In this document: positions 27,527-36,071 of the stretch, one piece after another | Position numbering within the stretch: the first letter of the stretch is position 1 | Layout: every line of letters starts with the position of its first letter | Source: Salarchaeum japonicum | GTDB taxonomy: Archaea; Halobacteriota; Halobacteria; Halobacteriales; Halobacteriaceae | Length of the DNA: 64,000 nucleotides | Direction: 5' to 3' | Assembly (NCBI RefSeq): GCF_020614395.1 | Contig: NZ_CP085324.1 | Location: 687,564-751,563 of the forward strand | The notes under the pieces: model-generated | Database searches by the model: none | Seen by the model: only the letters and a program-made list of their open reading frames with translations | Told to the model about the DNA's origin: nothing | Translations under genes and position numbers: made by a program

Positions 27527-30280
27527 TTACTGGTCGCTCGACTCGACCTGGATGTAGTCGATACGGATGCCCGAGTACGCGTTCGTCTGCGCCTCCACGC
27601 GGAGGTAGAGCGTTCCACCGCTGTTGATGTAGTCCACGACGGACTGCGAGAGCTGAATCGTCCGCGTCGTCGTGCTCCCGCTCTGCAACGAGTACGTCTG
27701 CCCGAGCGCCGTTCCGTCGGCCGTCACGGGCGTCACGTCGAAGCCCTGCCCCGAACTCATGCGGTAATCCCCGATGACGAGCGTGTGCTGGGAGCGCGAC
27801 GGCAGACTCTCCACCGCGATACCGACTCGCGTCTGGAACCCGCCGATGGTGCCGTTGTAGTCCGTCGAACTGATGGTCACCACCTGGTTGTCGTTCGAGT
27901 CCACGTCCACGTTCCCGAACCCGGAGAGGTCGCCGTACGCGTTCTGCGGCGGAATGCTCGGATCCTCGTTCGTCTCCGTCGAGCCGTCGCCGTCCTTGAA
28001 CGCGCTCGGATACGTCGTCACCGCCGCCGTCGTCCCGCCGGAGTACGACCGGACGGCCGCGTCCTGTCCGTTCGGCCCGACGACCACCACGCGCGCGTTC
28101 GCGGGCCGACTGTTCGGCTGGTGCTGGGTCGTCGTCGTCGGACTCGTCGTCGTCTCGTCGATGGTGCCGTCGTTGTCGAAGTCCCAGCGGTACTCCGTGA
28201 TGTCGCCCGTGGAACCGCTCGCGTCCAACTCGTACGTGTCCGCGGAGTTCCCCGGGCCGTCGTCCGTCATCGTGATGGAGAGCGCCGCGGACGGCCCGCC
28301 GGACGCCGCCGCCGGCACCCGCGGCGTCAGCACGCTCTCCGGAATCTCCGCCTCCGCGAACCCGGGGCCGGCCCACGTGACCTCCAGCGTGTCCTGACTA
28401 GGCTCGCTGTTCCCCTCCTCGTCGTACGTGTTGTCGTAGTACGTGACCGTGATGTCGTGCTGGCCGGCGGTGAGGTACACGTCGCCGCTCGCCTTCTGGA
28501 CGCTGTGGTCGCCCGCGTTGTCCACGACGAGCTGGCCGTCGATGTACAGCCGACTCCCGTCGTCGGACGTGGTGGCGAACGTGTACGTGCCGTCCTCGGG
28601 AACCGCGATGGACGCCGTGAAGTTGTACCCGTAGCCGTTCGTCCGCCGACCGCCGTACGCGTCGATGTCGAACGTGGACGCGTTCCCGTCAGCGACCGCC
28701 GTCTGCGCCTCGAAGTTCGGCATGTACGACCCGCTCCCGGTGTAGTCGCCCTCGTAGTACCGGAAGTACGTCCCGCCCGGCTGGGGCGTCGCCGGCCGCG
28801 TCACCTTCACCGCGAGTTCGTCACCGCCGACGGACGCCGTCGCGTGCACCCGCGTCTCCCCCGGGTTGACGTACATCTGGACGATAGACCGGCTGTCGCT
28901 CGTGCGGTTCTCCGAATCCGGGAAGTCCGCGACGCTCGTGTTCTCCGTCGCGTAATCGACGAGCACGCCGCTCAGACTCCCGCCGCTCGACGTGGACACC
29001 GTCGTCGAGGCGTTGATGTACGTGTTCGACGTGTTCACCACGAGCGTGTTGTTCTCCGAGTAGTACGCCACTCCCAGTCCCGGGTTGTTCGCCTCCATCC
29101 ACTCCGTGTCCCACCGGAGGTTGTACGTTCCGCCGACCGTACCGTTCCCCGCCGTGGACTGCGCCACGTCGAACTCCACGCGGTCTGCGTCGTCGCTGTC
29201 GTCCCCGATGGTCGCGCGAGCGCTCGAACTCACCGCGCTGAACTCGTAGGTGACGCGGCCGTCGCTCCCCGTGGACTTGTCTCGCGAGCCGACAACGTCC
29301 CCGCCCGACACCGAAACGTCCGCGTTCGGCACGGGGTTGTTGTACTCGTCTCTGACCTCGAACGTCACCGGGTCGCCCACTCGCACCGTGTCGTTCCCGA
29401 CGCGCGTGATGTACGCGGCCTCGGTGTCCACGGTCTGCGACCCGACGCCGATTTTCGCCGCGCGAAGCGTGTACTCCACGCCGCCCTCCAGGACGACCTG
29501 CACCTCGTTCTCGCCAGCCTGCGTGACGCTCACGACGTGCTCCTGGGTTCCGAGCGACGTGCGGTTACGCCACTCCGCGGCCGGCATCCGCGAACTGAAC
29601 GTTATCGTGACGTTCCCGGTAGTGTTCGTCACGTCCACGGGGTTGTAGGGGCCGCTCAGCACGCTCGGGTCGACGGCGGACGCGGTCACGCCGTTCTGGA
29701 AGTAACTCCCGTTCAGCGCGACCAGCGTGATGGTCTCCCCGTCGACGAGCACCTGGTTGGACGCCGCCGGCACCGTGTGCACGTCCGCGAAGTCGTTGTA
29801 CAGGAGGCCGTTCTCCAGCACGCGCGAGGGCGCGCCACCGTAGACGTTGTACTGGGCGTCGTACACGAGCGACTTCGTCGGATACGACAGGCTGTTGTTC
29901 TGCCTGGTGAAGAACTGCGCCGTCTCCTCGTCGTCGGTCACGGTGACGTTCGCGACGGAGAGCGTCGCGTTCCCGACCGTCTCAGTCTGTAACGTCCCCG
30001 TCGCGGACGGCGGGTTCACGAAGAACGTCCGCACCGGATACTGCGTCCCGAGCGCCACCGACTCCGGGCGTCCGCCGCCCGACCCCGCGGCGCTGAGAAC
30101 CGAATTCCGCACCGCCACGAGGTCGGACTCGACCGCCTGGCTGTGCTGGAACTCGATGGCTTCGTTCTCCTGGGGGACGACGTACGCCTGGTAGGTGGAG
30201 AGGAGGATGACGAGGATGGCGAACATCAGGATGGCACCGATCTGCACGGTCACCCCGCGCTCGTCCTCCAGGAGTCGCAT
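27527..30280 (-). CDS. Large secreted protein with pilin-like N-terminus, Ig-like and PA14 domains
   Basis: A 917-residue cell-surface protein. Residues 1-40 (RGVTVQIGAILMFAILVILL) have the short basic leader and single N-terminal helix typical of haloarchaeal pilin-like and related small secreted proteins. Residues about 300-370 form an Ig-like strand domain (RVGDPVTFEVRDEYNNPVP). About 500-640 is a PA14-type domain (FRYYEGDYTGSG, TYTFATTSDDGSRLYIDGQ, AGQHDITVTYYDN). About 670-720 is PKD-like (DASGSTGDITEYRWDFDND). Many N-X-S/T sequons suggest glycosylation. PA14 domains bind carbohydrate in other proteins. Role as an adhesin is inferred. Confidence 0.8.
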   Translation of the reverse strand: MRLLEDERGVTVQIGAILMFAILVILLSTYQAYVVPQENEAIEFQHSQAVESDLVAVRNSVLSAAGSGGGRPESVALGTQYPVRTFFVNPPSATGTLQTETVGNATLSVANVTVTDDEETAQFFTRQNNSLSYPTKSLVYDAQYNVYGGAPSRVLENGLLYNDFADVHTVPAASNQVLVDGETITLVALNGSYFQNGVTASAVDPSVLSGPYNPVDVTNTTGNVTITFSSRMPAAEWRNRTSLGTQEHVVSVTQAGENEVQVVLEGGVEYTLRAAKIGVGSQTVDTEAAYITRVGNDTVRVGDPVTFEVRDEYNNPVPNADVSVSGGDVVGSRDKSTGSDGRVTYEFSAVSSSARATIGDDSDDADRVEFDVAQSTAGNGTVGGTYNLRWDTEWMEANNPGLGVAYYSENNTLVVNTSNTYINASTTVSTSSGGSLSGVLVDYATENTSVADFPDSENRTSDSRSIVQMYVNPGETRVHATASVGGDELAVKVTRPATPQPGGTYFRYYEGDYTGSGSYMPNFEAQTAVADGNASTFDIDAYGGRRTNGYGYNFTASIAVPEDGTYTFATTSDDGSRLYIDGQLVVDNAGDHSVQKASGDVYLTAGQHDITVTYYDNTYDEEGNSEPSQDTLEVTWAGPGFAEAEIPESVLTPRVPAAASGGPSAALSITMTDDGPGNSADTYELDASGSTGDITEYRWDFDNDGTIDETTTSPTTTTQHQPNSRPANARVVVVGPNGQDAAVRSYSGGTTAAVTTYPSAFKDGDGSTETNEDPSIPPQNAYGDLSGFGNVDVDSNDNQVVTISSTDYNGTIGGFQTRVGIAVESLPSRSQHTLVIGDYRMSSGQGFDVTPVTADGTALGQTYSLQSGSTTTRTIQLSQSVVDYINSGGTLYLRVEAQTNAYSGIRIDYIQVESSDQ

Positions 30281-30313
30281 TACCTCTGCTTCCCGTCCGA
30301 GCGGGATAAATCC

Positions 30314-30892
30314 TTACTCGTCCTCTTCGACGACTTCGGGCTGTGCGAGCGCGCTCTGGAGGCTGTCGAGGCCGTTCACCCACTCGACGACCAACCCGTA
30401 TTCGAGGTCGTCCGCGAGCTCCATCGGCAGGTCTTCGCCGTCGATGATGCGGGTGCCCGCGCAGGCGGCGAGGCCGAGCGCGCGGTCGAAGTCCTCCTCG
30501 TCCTCCGCGCCCGCCGCGGCCTGCACGTACTCCGTCACGTCGGCCTCGTCCGCGACGCCGTCCGCGACGTACTGCTCGGCCGAGTAGAACACGGCGACGA
30601 GGCTCGTCTGCACGCCGTCCACGAGCATCAGCGTGTCCTCGTCCGCGATGTCGGGTTCGGCGAGCACGGTGTCCCGAATCTTCGCGAGTTCGTCCAGCGT
30701 CTCCTCCTCGTCCAGGTCGCCGTCCTGGTAGTCGGTGACGATTTTCGCGACCGCGATGGCCACGTCGTCCTGGAGGTTCAGAAGGAGGCGGGCGGAGTCC
30801 TCCTCCTCGGGGTCGAGGTCTTCGTCCCGCAACCGGTCGAGCCAGTTCTGCCAGCGTTCGTCCGCGTAGTACTCTTCTTCGTTCTCACTCAT
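30314..30892 (-). CDS. DUF2150 family protein
   Basis: A 192-residue, very acidic, all-helical cytoplasmic protein. The N-terminus (YYADERWQNWLDRLRDEDLD then SARLLLNLQDDVAIAVAKIV) matches the archaeal family DUF2150, found in haloarchaea and methanogens, function unknown. The C-terminus is VVEEDE. Start ATG at 30892; longer frames upstream are out-of-frame overlap with the TatD-like gene. It lies 33 bases upstream of the PA14 gene on the same strand, so co-transcription is possible. Confidence 0.8.
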   Translation of the reverse strand: MSENEEEYYADERWQNWLDRLRDEDLDPEEEDSARLLLNLQDDVAIAVAKIVTDYQDGDLDEEETLDELAKIRDTVLAEPDIADEDTLMLVDGVQTSLVAVFYSAEQYVADGVADEADVTEYVQAAAGAEDEEDFDRALGLAACAGTRIIDGEDLPMELADDLEYGLVVEWVNGLDSLQSALAQPEVVEEDE

Positions 30893-30930
30893 ACCCACAA
30901 CGCCGGCCGCCCGGGTGAAAGTCCTTTCTT

Positions 30931-31773
30931 TTAGGCCAGGGAGGCCTGGGTGTCGATACCGTAGACCGCCCGCGGCGTCTCCACGTGCGCGTTCCTGACG
31001 GCGTCCTCGAACCCGTGTTCGAGCAGCCAGTTCACCCGACGCGGAACGGTCTTCGGCCCCATCACCATCCCCGGCCGGTCGGGGTCGTCCACGAAATCCG
31101 TCTCCATCAGGAAGGGCGTCCCGTTGGTCGCGGCGCGCTCCAGTCGGTCTTTCTCGCTCATCACGCTCGGCGTCACGCCCGCGAGTTCGCCCGCCGCGTA
31201 GTGCTTCACGACGCGGGACGGGTCGAGGCCCGCGTCGGCCGCCCACTCCCCGACTTCGGTGAGGTCTTCGGTCGCTTCGGTGTGGAGTTGTACCGCGAGG
31301 TCGCGGTCGGCCGCGAGCGCGAACGCGTGCCGCATCGTCTCGTTCGACGCCGCCCATACCTCATCAGATACGTCGTAGTGCGGCCGCCCCGACTTCAACG
31401 CCACCGCGTCGCTCGACGCGGCGTACTCCGCGGCCACCTCCAGTCCCGCCCGCATCAGGTCGCCCGCGTCTGCGGGACTGTGGCCGTCCTCGACCAACTG
31501 CGACACCAGGCCGGGGTGGACGCCGAGCACGGGCCACGCCCGCCCCCGGAGTTCTTCGGTCGCCCGTTCCGCGATTTCGATGGTCGTCTCGAACACGTGC
31601 TCGAAATCCTCCCGCGACTCGGGGAGGGGGCCGAGGTGCCACGAGGGCTTGTTCACCACGAGCAAGTGGGTGCCGCCGCTCCGCGCGAAGTCCTTCACGG
31701 CCTCGATGCCCCGCGCGTGCTCGGGGTCGAGGTGCATGTGGTCGTCGAGAACCGGCGTGCCGAGGTCGCGCAT
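30931..31773 (-). CDS. TatD-like metal-dependent hydrolase
   Basis: Amidohydrolase-fold protein of about 280 residues. Metal-ligand motifs follow the TatD pattern: VLDDHMHLDPE at the N-terminus (HxH), PVLGVHPGLV, AVQLHTEA (His), VKHYAAGE (His) and FLMETDFVDDP (Asp). TatD proteins are nucleases or phosphoesterases; archaeal members of this subgroup are uncharacterised. Start at the ATG at 31773; a GTG six bases earlier is possible. Divergence from classical TatD is moderate. Confidence 0.85.
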   Translation of the reverse strand: MRDLGTPVLDDHMHLDPEHARGIEAVKDFARSGGTHLLVVNKPSWHLGPLPESREDFEHVFETTIEIAERATEELRGRAWPVLGVHPGLVSQLVEDGHSPADAGDLMRAGLEVAAEYAASSDAVALKSGRPHYDVSDEVWAASNETMRHAFALAADRDLAVQLHTEATEDLTEVGEWAADAGLDPSRVVKHYAAGELAGVTPSVMSEKDRLERAATNGTPFLMETDFVDDPDRPGMVMGPKTVPRRVNWLLEHGFEDAVRNAHVETPRAVYGIDTQASLA

Positions 31774-31805
31774 ACCCACGGATAGCGGGCGGCCGCCTGA
31801 AGAAG

Positions 31806-32246
31806 CTACTCTTCGAGGAGGACGGCGTCCGTCGCCGCGTTCCGCAGGGCGTCCGAACTCCCGTGCTCGCCGGGCGTGACCGCGAGCGTGTCCACGCCCT
31901 CCCGCGCCGCCTTCTCCAGCACGGGCTTGAAGTCGATGTCGCGAGACGCGATGGCGAGCACGTCGATACCGCCGGACACCGCGAGCTCCGTGGCGTCCAC
32001 CGCGAGTTTCACGTCCACGTCCCCGCTCGTCACCCGCACGTCGTACCCCCGGGCTTCGCCCGCCTGAATCAACCCCGGCGTCGCGTGCTGGTCGAGGTAG
32101 AGGCGGGTGACCGCGAGCGTCCCCGCGTCCTCGGCAGCCTCCCGCACGTCGTCTAAGTCCACATCGAACTCCTCGCGCAACACGTTCGGCCCGTCCACGA
32201 ACAGGCCCACGCGCCGCCCGCCGTCAACGAGGTCGCGAAGTCCCAT
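31806..32246 (-). CDS. NYN-domain (LabA/TIGR00288-like) protein
   Basis: PIN-like NYN nuclease-fold protein, about 146 residues. The N-terminal motif RVGLFVDGPNVLREEF carries the conserved Asp and Asn. VDVKLAVDATELA and VLAIASRDIDFKPVLEKA carry the other acidic residues of the active site. The Gly-Lys-less, Asp-rich pattern fits predicted RNA-processing NYN proteins of archaea. Start ATG at 32246. No clear operon partner; the TatD-like gene follows 33 bases downstream. Confidence 0.82.
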   Translation of the reverse strand: MGLRDLVDGGRRVGLFVDGPNVLREEFDVDLDDVREAAEDAGTLAVTRLYLDQHATPGLIQAGEARGYDVRVTSGDVDVKLAVDATELAVSGGIDVLAIASRDIDFKPVLEKAAREGVDTLAVTPGEHGSSDALRNAATDAVLLEE

Positions 32247-32381
32247 ACCACGCGAAGGGCGCTCACTCCGCCTAACGGTTCCGGTCTCCTGTCCGACGTA
32301 CCCTGATTCGAGTGCGAGAGTTGAAACAGGAAGCCGCCTCAGTCGGGCGTGCCAGCCACGAACCACACCAGCTGGCACACC

Positions 32382-32561
32382 ATGCACTGCACCAACTGCG
32401 ACAACACCACCGGTTTCTCGCTCACGCTCGCCTGCACACTCCCCGTTGACACACCCGCCGCGAACGGCCGGCCCGCGGTCTCGCTCACGCTCCAGTGCCG
32501 CCGCTGCGACAGCCTCGCGGTCGACGGTAACCCTATCGAGACGCTCCGCGATTACCTGTAG
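32382..32561 (+). CDS. Small zinc-ribbon-like protein
   Basis: 59 residues from the ATG at 32382 (MHCTNCDNTTGFSL). Two CxxC pairs (CTNC near residue 3 and CRRC near residue 41) would form a zinc knuckle pair. Strands rich in Ser/Thr/Leu lie between them, and the end is PIETLRDYL. A GTG at 32349 in the same frame, with an AT-rich box about 27 bases further upstream, is a possible earlier start. Similar short proteins are common in haloarchaea; function unknown. The end overlaps the convergent gene by ten bases. Confidence 0.65.
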   Translation: MHCTNCDNTTGFSLTLACTLPVDTPAANGRPAVSLTLQCRRCDSLAVDGNPIETLRDYL

Positions 32562-32869
32562 GCGGCCTCACGGAGGCGACGCGTCACGTCCGCCACCCGA
32601 TCCGAAGACCAAAACCGACTGAAGTACTCGCGGTTCCGCACGGTCGCGAGACCGCCGTTTTCGAGCTCCTCGATCGCGGCGTCCGTCGCCTCGGATAGGC
32701 TCGTCCCCCGATAGACGCGTTCTCGACCGTTTCCGGTTTCTACGTCGACGCGAACGGTCGCGTTCACCCTCGACCCGTCGTGGACGACCGATGGGCCCGC
32801 GCGCAAGACTACGACACGCTCCGTGCTGGGTACTTCATCCGACCCTCGAAAGTGAACGTACTTGGACAC
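32552..32869 (-). CDS. Hypothetical 105-residue protein
   Basis: Begins at the GTG at 32869 (VSKYVHFRGSDEVPS). It has a beta-rich middle (ERVVVLRAGPSVVHDGSRVNATVRVDVE shortened here as its strands ERVVVLRAG and NATVRVDVE), then a helix-rich C-terminus (SLSEATDAAIEELENGG and DRVADVTRRLREAAYR). No family recognised. A TATA-like GCTATTTAGACG on the minus strand, about 32884-32896, fits a leaderless GTG start. It is divergent from the AbrB-like gene at 32934 and shares an inverted repeat with it. Confidence 0.6.
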   Translation of the reverse strand: MSKYVHFRGSDEVPSTERVVVLRAGPSVVHDGSRVNATVRVDVETGNGRERVYRGTSLSEATDAAIEELENGGLATVRNREYFSRFWSSDRVADVTRRLREAAYR

Positions 32870-32877
32870 GTTTGTGA

Positions 32878-32894
32878 CTATTTCGTCTAAATAG
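32878..32894. promoter_or_regulatory. Inverted repeat in the divergent promoter at 32.9 kb
   Basis: CTATTT-CGTCT-AAATAG, six-base perfect arms around five bases, overlaps the TATA box of the minus-strand gene and lies 40-56 bases before the AbrB-like gene. A candidate operator for that small DNA-binding protein; inferred from position only. Confidence 0.45.
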
Positions 32895-32933
32895 CTACAA
32901 GGCCATAAGACTGCCGACCGGCCTAATCGGGGT

Positions 32934-33098
32934 ATGGACGAGCGGATTCTCGGAACGACGAAAGTGACGGATCGGTGGCGGATGAGTCTCATCAAAGCCG
33001 TCCGGGAGGAGTTCGAGGCACAGGGCGAGAGCGTCGAGGTCGGCGACCAGGTCGTGTTCAAGAAGGTCGGGGAGAAGATCGTCATCGAACCCGCGTAG
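32934..33098 (+). CDS. Small AbrB/SpoVT-like DNA-binding protein, 54 residues
   Basis: ATG at 32934, stop TAG at 33096. The sequence TTKVTDRWRMSLIKAVREEF followed by EVGDQVVFKKVGEKIVIEPA has the swapped-hairpin plan of AbrB-family proteins (compare V-T-x-R-x-x-S-L-x-K-x-V-R-E). It lacks any C-terminal effector part. No toxin-like gene lies beside it, so it may be a stand-alone regulator. It sits just before gcvT but has its own stop and a 29-base gap. Confidence 0.7.
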   Translation: MDERILGTTKVTDRWRMSLIKAVREEFEAQGESVEVGDQVVFKKVGEKIVIEPA

Positions 33099-33127
33099 TT
33101 TTCACCCCCGCGTGAGACACCTCCGCT

Positions 33128-34207
33128 ATGTCACTGCGGACTCCACCGCTCCGCGACGTACACGACGACGCCGGCGCGACGTTCACCGACTTCGGCGGTT
33201 GGGAGATGCCCGTCGAGTTCGACTCCATCCGCGAGGAACACGCCGCCGTCCGCGAGGACGCCGGCATCTTCGACGTCTCCCACATGGGCCAAATCGAGGT
33301 GTCCGGCCCCGACGCCGAACAGTTGATGCAGCGCCTCACCACGAACGACGTGAACGCGCTCGACCCCGGCGACGCCCACTACTCCAGCATCGTCACCGCC
33401 GACGGCCACCTCCTCGACGACACCGTCGTCTACGACCTCCCCGACCGCGACGGCTTCCTGTTCGTCCCGAACGCCGGCCACGACGAACAGATGGCCGACC
33501 GCTGGACGACCCACCGAGACGACTGGGGGCTGGACGCGACCGTCGAGAACCGAACCACCGAGTACGGGATGGTCGCCGTGCAGGGGCCGAACGCGCCCGA
33601 CCTCGTCGCGGACGCGAGCGCAGGCGACGTGCTCGACCTCTCGATGTTCGAGACGACGCGCACCGAGGTCGCCGGGGTCTCCTGTCTCGTCTCCCGGTCG
33701 GGGTACACGGGCGAGGACGGCTTCGAACTCGTCTACGACAACGACCACGCGGAAACCGTCTGGGGCGCGTTCGACTGCCAGCCCTGCGGCCTCGGCGCGC
33801 GCGACACCCTCCGCATGGAGGCCGGCCTCCTGCTCTCCGGGCAGGACTTCGACGCCGAGTCGAACCCCCGCACGCCCTACGAGGCCGGCATCGGCTGGAC
33901 GGTCAAACTCGACACGGAGTTCGTCGGCCGGGACGCGCTCGAACGCGCGAAGGAGGAGGGCGTTGACGAGACGTTCCGCGGGGTCGTCCTCCTGGAGCGC
34001 GGCGTCCCCCGACACGGCTACGACGTGACTGACGGCGACGGGACGGTCGTCGGCGAACTCACGAGCGGCACGATGAGTCCGACGCTCGACGAACCCATCG
34101 GCCTGGGCTACGTCTCCGCCGACTTCGAACCCGGCGACCGAGTCGGCGTCGTCATCCGCGGTGACGAGAAGAAGGCAGAACTTAGGACACCCCGCTTCCT
34201 CGACTGA
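33128..34207 (+). CDS. gcvT: Glycine cleavage system T protein (aminomethyltransferase)
   Basis: Transfers the methylene group from the lipoyl arm of H protein to tetrahydrofolate, releasing ammonia. It has 359 residues. Motifs are FTDFGGWEMPVEF, REDAGIFDVSHMGQIEV, the folate-domain SRSGYTGEDGFEL and the C-terminal TSGTMSPTLDEPIGLGYV. Start ATG at 33128, with a TATA-like GTAGTTTTCACC 27-30 bases before it. First gene of gcvT-gcvH-gcvPA-gcvPB; gcvH follows after three bases. Confidence 0.96.
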   Translation: MSLRTPPLRDVHDDAGATFTDFGGWEMPVEFDSIREEHAAVREDAGIFDVSHMGQIEVSGPDAEQLMQRLTTNDVNALDPGDAHYSSIVTADGHLLDDTVVYDLPDRDGFLFVPNAGHDEQMADRWTTHRDDWGLDATVENRTTEYGMVAVQGPNAPDLVADASAGDVLDLSMFETTRTEVAGVSCLVSRSGYTGEDGFELVYDNDHAETVWGAFDCQPCGLGARDTLRMEAGLLLSGQDFDAESNPRTPYEAGIGWTVKLDTEFVGRDALERAKEEGVDETFRGVVLLERGVPRHGYDVTDGDGTVVGELTSGTMSPTLDEPIGLGYVSADFEPGDRVGVVIRGDEKKAELRTPRFLD

Positions 34208-34210
34208 ACC

Positions 34211-34588
34211 ATGAGCTTCGACGTACCCAGCGACCTGTACTACCTCGAATCGCACGAATGGTACGACCCCGACACCGGACGGGTCGGAATCAGCGACTTC
34301 GCGCAGGACGAACTCGGCGACGTGGTGTTCGTCGAACTCCCCGACGAGGGCGACGCCCTCGAACAGGACAACCAGTTCGGCGTCGTGGAGTCCATCAAGG
34401 CCGTCAGCGACCTCTACAGTCCCGTCTCCGGCGAGGTCTCTGACACGAACACCGACCTCGAAGACGCGCCCGAACTCGTGAACGACGAACCGTTCGGCGA
34501 CGGCTGGATGCTCGAAGTCGAGGGCGTCGAGGAGTCCGAGCTGGACGACCTCCTCACCGCCGAGGAGTACCGCGAGCAAATCGAATAA
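34211..34588 (+). CDS. gcvH: Glycine cleavage system H protein
   Basis: Lipoyl carrier that shuttles the aminomethyl group between P, T and L proteins. It has 125 residues with the full hybrid lipoyl fold. [27 protein letters not shown] is the standard N-terminal pattern; the lipoylated Lys is in [19 protein letters not shown], near residue 63. An acidic C-terminal tail ends the protein. It begins three bases after gcvT and is followed by a 153-base gap with its own promoter-like elements before gcvPA. Confidence 0.96.
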   Translation: MSFDVPSDLYYLESHEWYDPDTGRVGISDFAQDELGDVVFVELPDEGDALEQDNQFGVVESIKAVSDLYSPVSGEVSDTNTDLEDAPELVNDEPFGDGWMLEVEGVEESELDDLLTAEEYREQIE

Positions 34589-34698
34589 TTCTGCGGCGTC
34601 CGTGCGTACTCCGCGCCGAGATGTCGGCGTGGTAATGCACGGTCGTGTATTCTTCCGGGGTGTGTGGCGTTCCGGAACCGGGAGTATGATATCCGCGG

Positions 34699-34723
34699 GT
34701 TCGCATGAGACACGTATGCGAAC
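34699..34723. promoter_or_regulatory. Dyad at the gcvPA promoter
   Basis: GTTCGCAT (34699-34706) and ATGCGAAC (34716-34723) are perfect inverted arms around nine bases. A TATA-like TATGATAT lies about 34685-34692, so the predicted transcription start falls inside the dyad. This suits a repressor operator; a 5' leader hairpin is the alternative. Confidence 0.5.
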
Positions 34724-34741
34724 GCACCGTGGTGAGACGCG

Positions 34742-36070
34742 ATGAGCGGAGCGGGAGGGAGTCCGTACGCGCCCCACACGCCGGACGAGACGGCGGAGAT
34801 GCTCGCGGCCGTCGACGCCGACTCCGTCGAAGACCTCTTCGACATCCCCGAGTCGGTTCGGTTCACGGACGAGTACGGCCTCGACGCCCGGACGGAACAG
34901 GAGACGCGACGCGAGGTCGCCGGCCTGCTCGCCGAGAACGACGACGTGACGGAGTTCCTCGGGCGCGGCCACTACGACCACTACGTCCCCTCGCTGGTCG
35001 ACACCATCAGCCAGCGCTCCGAGTTCATCACCTCGTACACGCAGTACCAGCCCGAAATCACGCAGGGGTTCCTGCAGGTGCTGTTCGAGTACCAGAGCCT
35101 CCTCGTCGAACTCACGGGCCTCGAAATCGCGAACTGCTCGATGTACGACGCGGCGACCGCGCTCGCCGAGGCCGCGCTGCTCGCGAAGCGCGTCCGGCAG
35201 GCCGACGGCACGCGCGTCCTCCTCCCCGAGAACACCCGCGAGGAGCGCGTGAGCGTCGTCGAGAACTACGTCTCCGGCAACGACCTCACCGTCGAGACCT
35301 ACCCCACGGAGAACGGCACCGTGAACCTCGACGCGCTCCGCGAGGCCGTGGACGACGACACACTGTTCGTGTACGCGGAGAACCCCAGCACCGAGGGCGT
35401 CATCGAGGAGTCCTTGCACGAAATCGGCGCGCTCGCGGACGACCACGACGCCCTGTTCTGCCTCGGCAGCGACCCGGTCGCGCTCAGCCTCCTCCAGCGC
35501 CCCGTGGACGTGGGCGCGGACGTGGTCGTCGGGGACGCCGCCGTCCTCGGGATGCCCACGAGCTACGGCATGGGACTCGGCCTGTTCGCCTGCCGGGAAG
35601 ACTTCCTCCGGCAGGTTCCCGGCCGATTGGTCGGCGCGAGCGAGGACGCGGCGGGCAAGCGCGCGTACACGCTGACGCTCCAGACGCGCGAGCAACACAT
35701 CCGCCGCGAGCGCGCCACCTCCAACATCTGCACGAACCAGGCGTGGGTCGCGCTCCGCACCGCGATTCACGCCGCCCAACTCGGCCCCGGGGGGCTCGTT
35801 GACCTCGCAGAACAGATGGTCGAACTCCCCCGCGAGCTGGCCGCCGAACTCGACGACGTGAGGGGCGTCCGCGCGCCCGTCAACGACGGCCACCACTTCC
35901 GCGAGTTCGTCGCGCACACCGACCAGCCCGCGCCCGCGGTCGCAGCTGACCTCGAAGCCGAGGGGTTCGCCGTGCACGCGGTCGGCGACCACGAACTCCA
36001 GGTCTGCGTGACCGACGCGAACGAGCCCGCGATTCCTGACCTCGTCGCGGCGTTCGAGGAGGTGGCCTGA
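34742..36070 (+). CDS. gcvPA: Glycine dehydrogenase (decarboxylating) subunit 1
   Basis: N-terminal half of the split P protein, decarboxylating glycine with pyridoxal phosphate. It has 442 residues. Landmarks are [15 protein letters not shown] at the start, [52 protein letters not shown] and [12 protein letters not shown]-like [16 protein letters not shown]. It forms a heterotetramer with GcvPB, which carries the PLP lysine. Start ATG at 34742; gcvPB follows after one base. A separate promoter with a dyad precedes the gene. Confidence 0.95.
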   Translation: MSGAGGSPYAPHTPDETAEMLAAVDADSVEDLFDIPESVRFTDEYGLDARTEQETRREVAGLLAENDDVTEFLGRGHYDHYVPSLVDTISQRSEFITSYTQYQPEITQGFLQVLFEYQSLLVELTGLEIANCSMYDAATALAEAALLAKRVRQADGTRVLLPENTREERVSVVENYVSGNDLTVETYPTENGTVNLDALREAVDDDTLFVYAENPSTEGVIEESLHEIGALADDHDALFCLGSDPVALSLLQRPVDVGADVVVGDAAVLGMPTSYGMGLGLFACREDFLRQVPGRLVGASEDAAGKRAYTLTLQTREQHIRRERATSNICTNQAWVALRTAIHAAQLGPGGLVDLAEQMVELPRELAAELDDVRGVRAPVNDGHHFREFVAHTDQPAPAVAADLEAEGFAVHAVGDHELQVCVTDANEPAIPDLVAAFEEVA

Positions 36071-36071
36071 A

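Noticed and set aside
34589-34741. Glycine riboswitch before gcvPA
   Set aside because: The gap is short, has one simple dyad and lacks the conserved cores of glycine riboswitches; these are not known in haloarchaea.
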